Source: Clostridiaceae bacterium (GTDB lineage: Bacteria > Bacillota_I > Bacilli_A > Erysipelotrichales > Coprobacillaceae). Taken from it: a DNA stretch of 64,000 nt. A model generated the notes under the pieces. The model searched no databases and was not told where the DNA came from. It saw only the letters and a list, made by a program, of their open reading frames with translations. Positions within the stretch are counted from its first letter, which is position 1; each line of letters opens with the position of its first letter. A program made the translations under genes and the position numbers. Positions 1 through 11,900 of the stretch are shown in pieces. The stretch is from contig CABJAS010000006.1 of NCBI GenBank assembly GCA_902363625.1, forward strand, positions 186,001-250,000. Direction: 5' to 3'.

Positions 1-321
1 ATCACCCAAAAAACCGAAGATATCGTTGGTCCCTATGAACTGCATGACTTCTTCTTATACCATGTTGTTCGATTCGGCTATGAACCAAGCAAAGTTTTGC
101 GTATTGCGGAAATGGCATTTAAAACCCAATATGACAAAACAGTGATTCTAAAATGGTTAAAGACATTCTATCGCCGCTTTATCACTCAGCAATTTAAACG
201 CAGCTGCATTCCGGATGGTCCGAAGGTCGGAAGTGTGGCTTTATCTCCACGCGGAGATTTACGTATGCCAAGTGATGCCAGCTATCGTTTATGGCTGGAG
301 CAATTAGAAAATCTATCATAA
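1..321 (+). CDS. nadE: Glutamine-dependent NAD+ synthetase, C-terminal part
   Basis: This is the last ~106 codons of a gene that begins before the window. The product would make NAD+ from deamido-NAD+, ATP and glutamine or ammonia in the cytoplasm. The visible stretch carries the signature end of the long glutaminase-synthetase form: ELHDFFLYH, then [10 protein letters not shown] and [13 protein letters not shown], close to the C-terminus. The reading frame is open from base 1 and stops with TAA at 319-321. A terminator follows within 3 bases, so it is the last gene of its transcript. The N-terminal domain is not visible, so I cannot confirm that it is complete. Confidence 0.93.
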   Translation: MTQKTEDIVGPYELHDFFLYHVVRFGYEPSKVLRIAEMAFKTQYDKTVILKWLKTFYRRFITQQFKRSCIPDGPKVGSVALSPRGDLRMPSDASYRLWLEQLENLS

Positions 322-323
322 AC

Positions 324-347
324 AGCCTCTTTGATGAGGCTTTTTTC
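324..347 (+). terminator. Intrinsic terminator of nadE
   Basis: Stem AGCCTC/GAGGCT (324-329 with 336-341) with a 6-nt loop, followed by a run of T. Confidence 0.85.
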
Positions 348-431
348 TTTACTTTTCAAAGAAAATATACCATTAGATGATGAAATGATTATATCAATTA
401 TGATATACTAATGATATAAAAGGAGAAACAT

Positions 432-1424
432 ATGAGTATTTTTAATGAGTATAAGGAACCCGTTTTTCTAAATACGTCCACTTCACTTCAGACTCAAATC
501 AATCAACTCAAAGAATTAGAACCTAAACTGAATGAAGTGGGAAAAGAAAAAATAAAAAAGGATATTAAACTGCTAGAATATGGGCTGTTAGGTGAAAATT
601 CTATTATTTATGAATTGCAGAACAGTCACATGCCATTATATATTCTGCATGATGTTTATTTTGAAATTGATGGCTTTACTGCTCAAATCGATTTTCTTGT
701 TTTCACGCCAAAGCTTTGCTTTATTATTGAATGCAAAAATCTCTATGGTAATATAACAGTAAATAATGATGGAAGTTTTACCAGAAAAGTTTATTTTGGC
801 AAACGTTATCTTTCAGAAGGAATCTACTCTCCCATTACTCAAAATGAAAGGCAGCTTCAGGTCATTAAGAAGATAAAGCTAAATGGAGTGGGTACGATTA
901 AGAAACTGCTTATCAATAATTCGTTTGATATTACATATAAACCCATCGTCGTTATTGCCAATTCCAAAACGATATTAAACACTCGTTATGCACCTAAAAA
1001 CATCAAATCAAAGATAATCCGTGCAGATCAGCTGATTGAATATATGAAATCAGAATATAATGCTTCAAAGATATCCCCATCATCTGATAAACTTACTAGG
1101 CAATGGGCAGAATCATTCTTAACTTTCAATAAAGTAAATACGACTGATTATCTAAAACGTTATAATGAATTCATCATAGAAGAACCTAAAAAATTAGACA
1201 AAGCTATATTATATGATCAACTTAAAAAATTTCGATATGAGACAGCTAAGGCTGAAAATGTTGCGGCATATATCATTTTTAATAATAAAGCGATGGATGC
1301 CCTGATTGATAAATATCCAACAACATTAGAGGAAATAAAAGAAACTCCCGGATTTGGTGAAGTCAAAGTTCAAAAATACGGAAAAGCGATCTTAGACATA
1401 TTTTTAGGAAATACAAGCAAGTAA
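432..1424 (+). CDS. NERD nuclease-related domain protein with C-terminal HRDC domain
   Basis: 330 residues, start ATG behind AAAGGAGAAAC. The N-terminal half is a NERD (nuclease-related) domain of the restriction-endonuclease fold: GEN at 54-56, then IDFLVF with Asp87 and IIECK with Glu100 and Lys102, giving the D...ExK metal-binding pattern. The C-terminal ~75 residues (about 252-327: YDQLKKFRYETAKAENV, then ALIDKYPTTLEEIKETPGFG) match an HRDC domain, a nucleic-acid-binding module of RecQ helicases and RNase D. The natural inference is a DNA-acting nuclease or repair protein, although biochemical roles of NERD proteins are poorly defined. The gene stands alone, converging on the next gene with a shared terminator. 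Confidence 0.85.
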   Translation: MSIFNEYKEPVFLNTSTSLQTQINQLKELEPKLNEVGKEKIKKDIKLLEYGLLGENSIIYELQNSHMPLYILHDVYFEIDGFTAQIDFLVFTPKLCFIIECKNLYGNITVNNDGSFTRKVYFGKRYLSEGIYSPITQNERQLQVIKKIKLNGVGTIKKLLINNSFDITYKPIVVIANSKTILNTRYAPKNIKSKIIRADQLIEYMKSEYNASKISPSSDKLTRQWAESFLTFNKVNTTDYLKRYNEFIIEEPKKLDKAILYDQLKKFRYETAKAENVAAYIIFNNKAMDALIDKYPTTLEEIKETPGFGEVKVQKYGKAILDIFLGNTSK

Positions 1425-1456
1425 AAAACAGTCCTCCATAAATAAAGGACTGTTTT
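1425..1456. terminator. Bidirectional terminator between convergent genes
   Basis: Stem AAAACAGTCCT/AGGACTGTTTT (1425-1435 with 1446-1456) has A-runs and T-runs on opposite sides. It can serve the NERD gene on plus and the solute-binding protein gene on minus. Confidence 0.88.
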
Positions 1457-1464
1457 CTTATATG

Positions 1465-2907
1465 CTAATTCATATCATTCAATATGCCAAGATCTTTTTT
1501 ATTACACAGATGCACAATATAATAATTTTCATAATGCAAAGGAATAGCATAAACCTGTTCCGTTAAATACTTTTCAAGTAAATCTCCGGTTTCAATCAAT
1601 GATTTTCCATCTAATTGTGTGTAAAATTCACTTAAATCCCAACTATTCAATAAAGTATCGATTTGACCACTGTAATAATAAAGAGAAACATCCGTTTCTT
1701 CAATAATGGAAGAATAAGTTGGTTTCTTTCTTCCCTCAACATTTACCCCCGCATTTGCAAGCTGTTTAGTTAATGTTTCGTAAAGACTCTGTTCAGTTGC
1801 CTGATAGCTAAATTGAAAAATAATACTTTTATTTAAACTGTGTTTCTTCGACTTCATCAAAGAAAGATAATTAGGTTCTTCTTTTTCCCCGGCTAAAAGT
1901 CCCATGGACTGCATCCCGGTTTCATAGGTCTCTTTAAATAATGTTTTCGTATCTATAGATTCCGCCATTTCACGGCGTTTCTGTACATCTGCCATCTCTT
2001 CATTATTGAGATTAAACAATATAAAATCCTGATCTTTCACTCCCTGCTGAGATATTTGATAACTGCCTAAATTCTTTATCTCCTCTAATTGAGTTTGATT
2101 GATAATCATTGTATCTATGTTTTGTGATTCAAGCTGATTGAGATCAGCTAACACTACTTTTATCGTTTTATAAGGTGCGCTTTGATGACTGTAAGTATTT
2201 TTAGTTAATTCCATCTCCTGATAAAGAGTATGTTTATCAAGCTTATAAGCCCCACTGCCTAATTGCGTTTTCCTCATGTCAAAAACAGAATAGTCATGAT
2301 CTTGTGGGTGCAGGATCGGCATCTCAAAAGCTTGAAACATCTCCCATGATTTTTTTATAAAATCAATTTGTATCTCTTGATCAGAAATCTTAGTAATACC
2401 GCTAATCACATCACTAGATCCCATTTGATATTCACTCATGCCTTTAATGCAGGTATAAATCACTTTATTATCATAAGCTATGTTGGGATGATTATAAAAC
2501 ATAAAAGAATATAAGATATCCTCCGCCGTTATTTTACAGCCGTCACTAAAGGCAGAAGTTAGATCAATTTTTATTCTGGCACTACCGGTATCATCTTGAA
2601 AGACGATACTCTTAGCTAGTTGATATTCGTAGTCTCCGTCTGTCTTTTTCGCAAGAGAAGGAAATACCAAATCATTTACTACACGTGATCCTTCTGTCAG
2701 CTGTAAATAGGGTTGCATTGTCATTGGCAGCTGAGAGACTCCTATGATATATGTATCTTTACGATCTTTGTTCTGCGGCAAAACCTTGCTTGTATCTCCT
2801 TTAAAAAAGAGATGAGACGATGAATTCTCTTTTCTATTCAGATAAAATCCACTGGCTATGATAATGATTAAACCAATGCATGCAAAGATAATTCCTTTCT
2901 TTTTCAT
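1465..2907 (-). CDS. Family 5 (peptide/nickel type) solute-binding protein, membrane-anchored
   Basis: 480 residues. An N-terminal hydrophobic segment (residues ~5-23, IIFACIGLIIIIASGFYL) has no lipobox Cys, so it looks like an uncleaved anchor or ordinary signal peptide rather than a lipoprotein. The body has the layout of SBP_bac_5 (DppA/OppA) proteins: VVNDLVFPSLAKK near the start, FSDGCKITAEDILYSF, LGSGAYKL, and AIPLHYENYYIV near the end. Permease and ATPase genes are absent nearby, so it may serve a transporter elsewhere or act as a surface sensor. It lies 37 bases behind the giant surface-protein gene with a terminator hairpin in the gap and no room for its own promoter, so expression probably depends on readthrough. 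RBS is AGGAGG before ATG. Confidence 0.82.
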   Translation of the reverse strand: MKKKGIIFACIGLIIIIASGFYLNRKENSSSHLFFKGDTSKVLPQNKDRKDTYIIGVSQLPMTMQPYLQLTEGSRVVNDLVFPSLAKKTDGDYEYQLAKSIVFQDDTGSARIKIDLTSAFSDGCKITAEDILYSFMFYNHPNIAYDNKVIYTCIKGMSEYQMGSSDVISGITKISDQEIQIDFIKKSWEMFQAFEMPILHPQDHDYSVFDMRKTQLGSGAYKLDKHTLYQEMELTKNTYSHQSAPYKTIKVVLADLNQLESQNIDTMIINQTQLEEIKNLGSYQISQQGVKDQDFILFNLNNEEMADVQKRREMAESIDTKTLFKETYETGMQSMGLLAGEKEEPNYLSLMKSKKHSLNKSIIFQFSYQATEQSLYETLTKQLANAGVNVEGRKKPTYSSIIEETDVSLYYYSGQIDTLLNSWDLSEFYTQLDGKSLIETGDLLEKYLTEQVYAIPLHYENYYIVHLCNKKDLGILNDMN

Positions 2908-2920
2908 TCCGTCCTCCTAT

Positions 2921-2951
2921 AAGAAAGAAAAGGAGTAATGCGTATTACTCC
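2921..2951 (-). terminator. Hairpin with T-run between the giant gene and the solute-binding gene
   Basis: On the minus strand GGAGTAAT-ACGC-ATTACTCC is followed by TTTTCTTTC. It overlaps the last codons of the upstream gene. It may act as a partial terminator that lowers expression of the downstream gene. Confidence 0.75.
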
Positions 2952-5900
2952 TCTTCCTTTTTCTTTTTATTCAACATGACAATCACAAAGCCTGATATAA
3001 GCATTAAGCCCGCGATTCTAACAAGTGAATTTCGATCACCGGTATCGATATTGCTTACCGGTTCTGCGTAAGATAATCCTAAATACAACTTGCCATCCTT
3101 CAAGATATCCTGCGGCTTGTACTGCAATCCATAATAGTTGCTGCTGCTTGCGTATGTTTGAGTATTATCAACTAATTCAAAACTATGCGTAATACCATCA
3201 TGTTCTGAATAGTTGCTGTCTAATCCATGACGTTTGCCATAACCATTTAAAGCTTCTTCATTATGAATATCATTAGCTTTTACATAAGTGAAGTTAGCCT
3301 GTTCCGGTTTAATCATACGCAATCGATAGCGGTACAATTCATTTGTTTCCTTATTGAGCATTGGAATATCTTTAAATTCAACTCTTCCTTCTTCATTAGA
3401 GGTGACAACTGCATCGTTATACAGCTGATAGATACCATCCTCAGCAATACCTGTATCAGAAGAAATAGTCATTGGTGACTGTTTATCCTCTGTCATTACT
3501 TCAAGCATTACCTGCTGTCCGCTAATAACAGATTCTCCTTCGTCAAAGATACCATTGTTATTTTCATCTTCAAAGAGGACTGCTTCAATATTTCCTGACT
3601 TATAAGGAGTCAATCCGGCATCTAGATTCGTCTCATGATCCACTTTAACGAAGTTATAGCCGTTAAGCACATAGCTTGGATCAATCGTATCATCCGCTTT
3701 TTGTGCCAATACAATAATGTCATCTGTATGCTCCAGATACCCTGTTTCTTCATTTAAATCACTATCCAGATATTGTCCGTTCGACTGATAATCAGAGACA
3801 TTGTATCCCTTAGGCAAGGTTTCAATTTTGATTCTATATCCTAATAGGACTTGTTCATTATCAATATAGCCAAAGGTAGACAGATGATTGAATTCATATT
3901 TTCCATCTGTTCCTGTCATAGCCGTTTGATTTTGATCTTCCATCAAGTGCCACTTGCTGCCTTGATAATAATAAGTTTCCAATGTCACTTCAATATCGGA
4001 AAGTCCTCTCTCTGATTCATGCTGAACACCATTGTAATCTTCATCTTCCCAAACCATTCCGGAAACGGTTCCTTCATCAATCGTTGTTAAACCAACGTTG
4101 TAATCCGTTAAATGCTTAGCCGAGATGATATCATAATCTCCTATCGTATAATAAAGATTTTGATAGCTTTCTGCACTAACATTTTCAGCTATTGTAATAT
4201 ATCCTTTATTCATTTCCGGCAGCTTAGCATCATCTTTAATAATCTGCAATGTATTGGCATTCAAAGCACTGTCTGTAACACCATTATTTTGCTGATATTT
4301 TGTAGCTGCATAACCCTGAGGGATGCCATTAATCCATAATTCATAACCATAGATATAGCGTTTTCCGTTGATTTCTTTGTAAGTTTCTAAGTTTTCAAAG
4401 ATATAATGTCCATCTTGCCCTGTTAAGAACTGACGATAGATACTTTCAGGTCTTGATGTCGTTTCTTTGTTCTCATCCTCATCGCTTTCTTCAAGGACTC
4501 TTGGACTGCGATTATCTTCAATCCATTTTCTTTCGTCACTATTGTAATAATAGCGTTTTAACTGAACTAAGATTTCTTCTTTCAATAAATCACTGTTGTT
4601 GAAGATTCCATCATAGTCATCATCAACAAAGGCAATTCCTTCAATACTTCCTAATTGATATTCAGTAAATCCGGCACTGTAATCCTTGTTGTGTTCTCCT
4701 ACTAGAATATCGTAATACTGTGCTTTAGCGAATAACCCTTGATCAACTTTGATCGTATATGGCTTATTAATATAAGCATCATCGGTTACATTTTTTGCCA
4801 ATATAATATATTCTTTTGCTTCTGTCAGACTTGAAGTTTCGACCTTCAAATCACTATCCTTGGTTGGATCTTCTCCCTGACGATATTTTGTCACAGCATA
4901 TTCTTCTGTCATATCTTCAAGTCGCAGCTGATAACCATAAAGACGGCGAGTACCATCATCTTCTTCCTTATAAACCGGCAGATCACTAAATAAGTAATGT
5001 CCGTTTTCATCGGTTATGCCAGTTAAATATTCATCTTCTGCAACTTCCCATTTACCGTTCTTCAATAAATATTGAGATAAGATGACAGTTTGATCTGCAA
5101 TGCCTTTTTCATCTTGATCTTTAATACCGTTATAGCTGGTTTCACTGTTTTTGCTGTTATCCAGCCAAACATCGCCTTCAATGCTGCCTAACTGATAAGG
5201 CACTAATCCGGCATCGTAGTCATTGACTGTACGATTTAACAGAATGTCATAATCTTGACCTTTGTAAGAATAGATATACTGTTCATTACGCACATCATCT
5301 TCTTGTAATGGATAGGCAACGATGATATTTTCATCATCTGAATGCTTACCATCATTTAAGTTTAAGTAGCCTGTCTCATAGACTAAGTCACTATCTCTGA
5401 TTTCATCATATGCTTCACTATCACCAGTACGCATATTGAGATGGGTAATTCCGTATTCATTTGGAATCGTATCGATTCTTACTTTGTAAGAAGCTAAGTG
5501 AACACTTCCATCTGCCAAAGTGACATGCGTAGGCAGATCCTTAAATTCAAAGATTCCTTTATGATTGTTTACCGTTTGTGTCAATGTTGAAGCGTAATCT
5601 GCCAATGCATCTGTACGCACCCAATGATTGTCATCATCTAAATAATATTGTTCGATAAAGACTTCAATATCATTGATTCCCTCTTCTTTTGTATCATCAT
5701 AGAAACCATCATAATTTCTATCATCAAAGATCGTACCGATAATATTTCCGCCTACTTTATCCGTATACCCGACGTTATACTCATTTAATTCTCTTGATTT
5801 GATTAGGTCATAGCCATTGATTACCGAACTGCTGTTTACGATATCGTTTGCCTTATTGTGATAAGCAGCAATGATATAGCCATTTGTTTCTTCTGCATCG

Positions 5901-8900
5901 GTTCCTGTGTAGCCATCATCAGGACTCGTCTTTGTAATCAATAAGTCTGTGCCTGCTTTATATAAAGCACTGTCGTTTTGACCAGAATTTCTCAAGTATT
6001 TAGTAACCCCAAATCCTTCCGGAATTAAATTAATGGATAATTTATATCCTGCTAAATAATGTTTGTCATTAACATAGACTTGTGTTGGCACTTGATCAAA
6101 GACATACTGTCCGTTTTCATCTACCTCTGCCACTCGTTGTACCGGCACACCAACATTTAACAATGGCTGCCAAACAGAATTCTCATCCAAGTAGTAAGAA
6201 GTAAGTGTCACTTCTAATTTCTGACCGGCTGCTAAAGCATCTTTAATATCGCTGTAGCTTTCTTCTGTGTCATACAATCCATCATAGTCTTCATCTGCGA
6301 ATACATTTCCGGAAATCGTTGATTTTTGGTAAAGAGTTAATCCACCATCATGCTGTTCACTATCTGCGGCTGTCACAAGATCATAGCGATTGCCTTTCAG
6401 TTCGATGATATATGGTGTGTTTTCTTTTCCTGTTGCTACTTTATCGGCTGTAATGATATATTCATCCTCTTTTTGCATCTTATACTGTGATGATAAATCA
6501 CTGTTTCTTTCATCATTTGCAGTATCAACACGATAAAGTGTTATTCCATAATTTTCTTTATCGGAAATCGTATCTTTATCAACTGAGACTTTATATCCGG
6601 CTAAGTAACGCTGACCATTAATCACGACATGGGTATCTACATCTGTAAACAGGTAATCACCGTCAGCATTCGTCACTTCTTGATGAGCAGCAGGATCCCA
6701 AATACTTACCGGAACCTGTTTCCATTGCTGATTCTCATCTAAATAATACTGCTCTAAATGAAGAGTTACATTATTTATACCCGGTTCATCAACTAGTGAA
6801 TCATCTGTTTCTTTGTACTTATTGATAATACCATCATAGTTTTTATCATCCCAGATTTTTCCGGAGATTTCTGCTTTTTCATAAGCCGTTAACCCGGCAT
6901 CATAATGATCAATATTTTCTACTTTGTGAATATCAAAGTTACCTAAATTATTTTGAATGATATATTCCGGAGCATAGTTAAGATTATTCACTTTCTTAGC
7001 TACAACAAGATATTCATTATCCTCTGTCAAATTCAGGTTTTCATCAATCAAGTTGCTGTCAAGGGTTGTATCTGTAGTTGCTTTATATTTTGTTACGGCA
7101 TACTTACTGTCAATATCTTTAATATGAACCTTGTAGCCAGTAATATAATTCTGTCCATCAACGGTGATATAAGAATCTAACTGATTCACTGTATAAACCC
7201 CATTAGCATCGGTTTTAACTGTTGGTGACACATAAGCTTCATTTTTAATCCATTGAGAATCTTTATAATAGTATTGCATAACGCCTAATTCAACATCTGC
7301 AATACCTGGTTCATCAACAAGACCGATATCACTTTGATACTGATTTTGAATACCATCATAGTTCTTATCATCCCAGACAACGCCTGTAAATACAGCTTTG
7401 TCTTTTGTTGTTAAGCCAATATCTAAATCAAGAATCATTCTTCCATCTGCCGTATTATAATCTACCCCTTGGTAGGTTTTAATATAAGCTGCCTGTGTAT
7501 GCTCGTCTGCTTTTTCAGCGATAATAATCATTTGTGAGTGTGTATCATGATCACTTACAGAGGTTAAATAGCCATCTGCTGATAAGATTGGCAAGTCACT
7601 GTCATTTTTACCACTGTTCATCTGATATTTTGTTACTGCATAATCTGCAGGCAACGTAGATTGATCCACTTTGATCTTATAGCCTGCCAAATACACTTTG
7701 TCTCCGAGAGTATAAGTAGTCTTAACATTTTGGAATGTGTAAGATCCACCAGTATTAGTTTTTTGCTCTGCCGTTGGAGCATCCGGTGTTGGCTTCCATT
7801 CATTATCCACATCATCATAATAATATCTTTCTAAAACAAACTTTACATTTTCTAGTCCGGGTTCACTGACAAGGTTACCGTCGTTATCCAAATAATCACC
7901 ACGAACACCATCATAGTTTTTATCATCCCAGACATATTTACCTAGGTATCCACGTCCTGCTTCTACGAACCCTAAGCCAATATAATTGTATTTTCCATAG
8001 AAGTTGCCATCAGCATCCATAATCGGTTTACCACTAGCATTGAATTCTACTCCGGTATGCAAAGTAAAGGTTTGATTAAATAACTTATCATCTGAAAGAA
8101 TTAAGTCATTGTCATTGTTTTGCACTTTCGGATCGGTATTTAAAGTAATTGGAGAAGGTTTATAAACCCCATCTGTGTTTTTCGTATCTGCTCTGGCAAT
8201 ATAGCTTCTTTCCGGATATAAACTCATTTCAAAGTTTCCGTTCGCATCTGTTTTAGTAACAGCTGGCTGTCCATCAGCATTAATTGCTTGAACAAGTCCT
8301 GTATCTGTAATTTCATAGAAAGTCACATCTACATTTTCTAAGCGTTTTTCTGCTGTACCGATTAATCCGTCACTGATCACATTGCCCGGATCTGATGGAT
8401 CAGGTGTTTCATCTAACCATGCGGTTCCGCCATAAACATACGCTCTTGATACACCGACATTATATGAGGTCATCTTCGCATCATAGGCTGCATACGTGCT
8501 TGGATCACTGCCGATTGCATCAATACGAATGCTGTCAGCTGTCTGTACCACTAATTTGTTCGTTACTGTCTGTGCATCGCTTTCCACATCTCCCTGACCA
8601 GGATTTCCTAAATCAGGTAAGCTGTCACCGTCACGATACACTTCCATCTTTGCTTTTGTATCCCCTATTTCTAAGGTAGTTAAAGCATGTGTGTTATACG
8701 TCTTTTCAGGGAATGTATATCTTAATTTATAGTTGCCCGGCGTGACGTTTGAGATAACGAAATATCCGTTATTGCCATAGGCATCTGCTTCGGTTGTATA
8801 GGTTGCCGGTCCGTAGATCGTATAAAGATATGTTCCGTTGACATCTTTCTTCTTCAGACCTGTTGCTTCATCTACAAGAATGAATTTACCGGTTCCTTCC

Positions 8901-11900
8901 TCTTCAACAACTGCTTCACCGAGTTTATTTACCGGATAGCCGTTTTCTGATAATAATTCAACAAGTACTCCGTTGATTCCCGGATCATCGTTGATACCAT
9001 CATAATCCAAGTCTTTCGTCTTATTTTTAAAGATCAGACGACCATCATCACGACGAACATATTCACCTTCGTCAATATCGGCATTGTAGTTGGCATCATA
9101 CCAAACATAGCTTCCGATATAACCTTTTTCTACAGGGGCATTTAGGTAAACACCCGCACGTGGCGATTCAACTACAGAGATTGGATTATCATTGCTAGAG
9201 GCTTTTGCCTGAACGGCAAAAGTATTCCATCCTGTATAATTTGCTACATTCTGACGGATTACATCATCCCCCATGTCACTTGTGATAGCACCATTGTATT
9301 GTGGAAGGTTCAATGGGGCATGTAGGCTATAGTTCAATTCAAACTTCATGCTTCCGTCCAAACCAAGATTATTTCCATCTTTAATCTGCACCCAGATTGC
9401 CTGAATGTTCTTTGAAAGCATTGTATATTTTTCTTTATTTGTTGCTTCTAACGCTTTAAGTTCTGATAATTTCACAAAATATTGTCTGCGTAAATTCTCA
9501 TCTGCATAAAGCTTACTATAAAATTCTGTATTCTGTGTATCTTTAAATTCTGGCAATTGACTTATATCTTTAGCGATAATCTCACTGCCATTCTTTTCAA
9601 ATGGTCCGACCCATGCTTCATAGTCTGTATTCTCGACTAATGTAGTTGTTACGGTTCCACCTGTAGCCGGTGTCGTTGTTTTTAATACTTTAATTGTTTC
9701 CGGTATCACCCATCCTGCCCATGTAGAATCACGGCTGGCTGCTGGTGAATCAGGATCATTTCGATCTAGCGGATTGACAATGTTTCTATCATTGGCATAT
9801 GGCAGAACATCATAAATAATGGCTTGTTTATAGCCCGGTTCTCCATAATTATCCGGATTTAGAATCACTGATCTGAAATTGTAATCCGTTCCTTCTGGAA
9901 CTAATGAAGGTCGGGTTGTTTCTAAACCGCTGGTATCATATTCAGAATATGAATATTTCAAACGATTCAACGACTGTTTCGATTCAAAAGAGATTCCTCC
10001 TACTCTTTTTACCAGAGTAGCTTCACTAATTGTTTTACCGTTATCATTAATATCACGGGAATCAATTTCAACACTATAGGTTTCATTTGTATTTTCTGAT
10101 GGTGGGATATAGCCTTTAAAGCTTCCCTGCAAGAAACCAAAGCCACTGCAGTTCAGCAAGTCAGGAGGGATCATTCCAAAATCTTTAGTACCGATTGGCA
10201 CCATGAATTCAACGGCGATTGTTTCTCCCGGTTCTAAATAGCCATCAAATGACCACGTTAATATTTTTCTATCTACCCCGGATAAGTCGGCACTCTTCTT
10301 ATAAGACTTAAAGTCAACGTCTTTAATGCGAGAGTTCGCTTTGATATTGCCATCATTATCTTGAACATAATAAGTCCACTGTGCCTGATCTCTTTCAATA
10401 CGAACATCAGATGTATAAGCTGTATTGACAAAGGCTCCGGTATAATCCTGTGAATGTGCATCCACATAGTTATACTTAGTATCCATGATATCTTCCATAT
10501 AAGGCAAGATTGCAGAAATTTCCGGTCCGGTGGCATTATCCTGTTCTTCACCGGCAAATTCTGTCATTGCGATTTCAGCATCTGTTAAGTTTTTAATTGT
10601 CATCTTATATTTAAGCATCGTACTAAATCCCTGCTTGATGACCATATCGGTGTCTGACCATTCAAATCCATAACTTTCATCTTCTTTTTTATAGCGATGG
10701 AAATAATATGGTGTAAGGTCAACCTGAATTGCTGGCAATTCTGTATTGACGAAGTAGCCTGCACGGGCTGCCGTTGATAAAGCTGTATATTGACTCTCAT
10801 CATATCTCGCCCAAGCCGTTGCAAAGTTATTGGCATGCAGTTTTACTGTAGTACTTGTTTTATGAGAGGTTGTCAGCTGAATAAATGCTGCATTCTCTTT
10901 AACACTGTCTGGCAATTCCTTGACGTTATCTCGATTTGGATCGATTTCATCCATTTCTTCTTTTTTGTCCGTTGTGTCAGGATCAGCATCAATATCTAAT
11001 CTGAATCCCTGTGGCACCGGATATTTCTGGGTCGCCTTTGAATCTGCTGTATCATCGGCTTTGATGACATAGCGTATTTGAACAACACTGCCATTGTAGG
11101 ATAAGTTTTCAAGATCAATGACTTGATTATCGGTTAGTCCATAGCTTCCTAAATCTTTCCACTGTGCACCCGTATATTCTCCCGGTGTTCCCGGTACTGT
11201 ATATGGGAATGTTCCTGGATCGTTTACAACTAATGCATAGATATGCACTTTTAATTTATTCTGAAGTTCAGCAATGCTTGATGGTCCTGTATAATCTGCG
11301 GCATCCGGCAATTCCCATACACCGGTTCTGATCTGTCGCACTGAAGAATTCAATTCCGGTGAAGACATCGGTGCTTCATAGATAGTACCTGAAGTAGTTC
11401 CACGATAAGGTACACGATAATCCACTACAAATTCCGGTACTGCACCACCGCGATTGACTACTTCGTCCATATAAACGGTCATCAAAGTAGCTCCCTTGAT
11501 GCTTGGATCTTCTGCCACAACAATTCCGGCATCCGGATTATTCAATTGATTACGTTTAATAGAAGTATCCAGTCGAATATCCGCTTTTGGTTTAAGAACA
11601 GTCACACGTCCTGATGTATCCGATGCATAACGTTCTTCTAAATCTCCATCGAAGTCGTAGTCAATCTCTTTACTGTCTGGATCCGCTGAATCTTTTGCCT
11701 GATCCTGCACTTCTCTTACAAACTCAATAAGATCGGTTGATTGCTTCGTTAAGCCATTCATACCTAAATATGCACCATCTACCTCATGCAGTGTTACATA
11801 GCTTTGAGCATAATAATGATCATCCCAATAGTTATCACCTGTCAATACTGTATCTGCTGTATCTAAGTTATCGATTACCGTTTCAATCTTTAATTCAAAC

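Noticed and set aside
3000..9150. CRISPR or tandem DNA repeat array
   Set aside because: The periodic motifs are protein modules of ~180 residues that have diverged at DNA level; no short direct repeats with unique spacers occur anywhere in the window.
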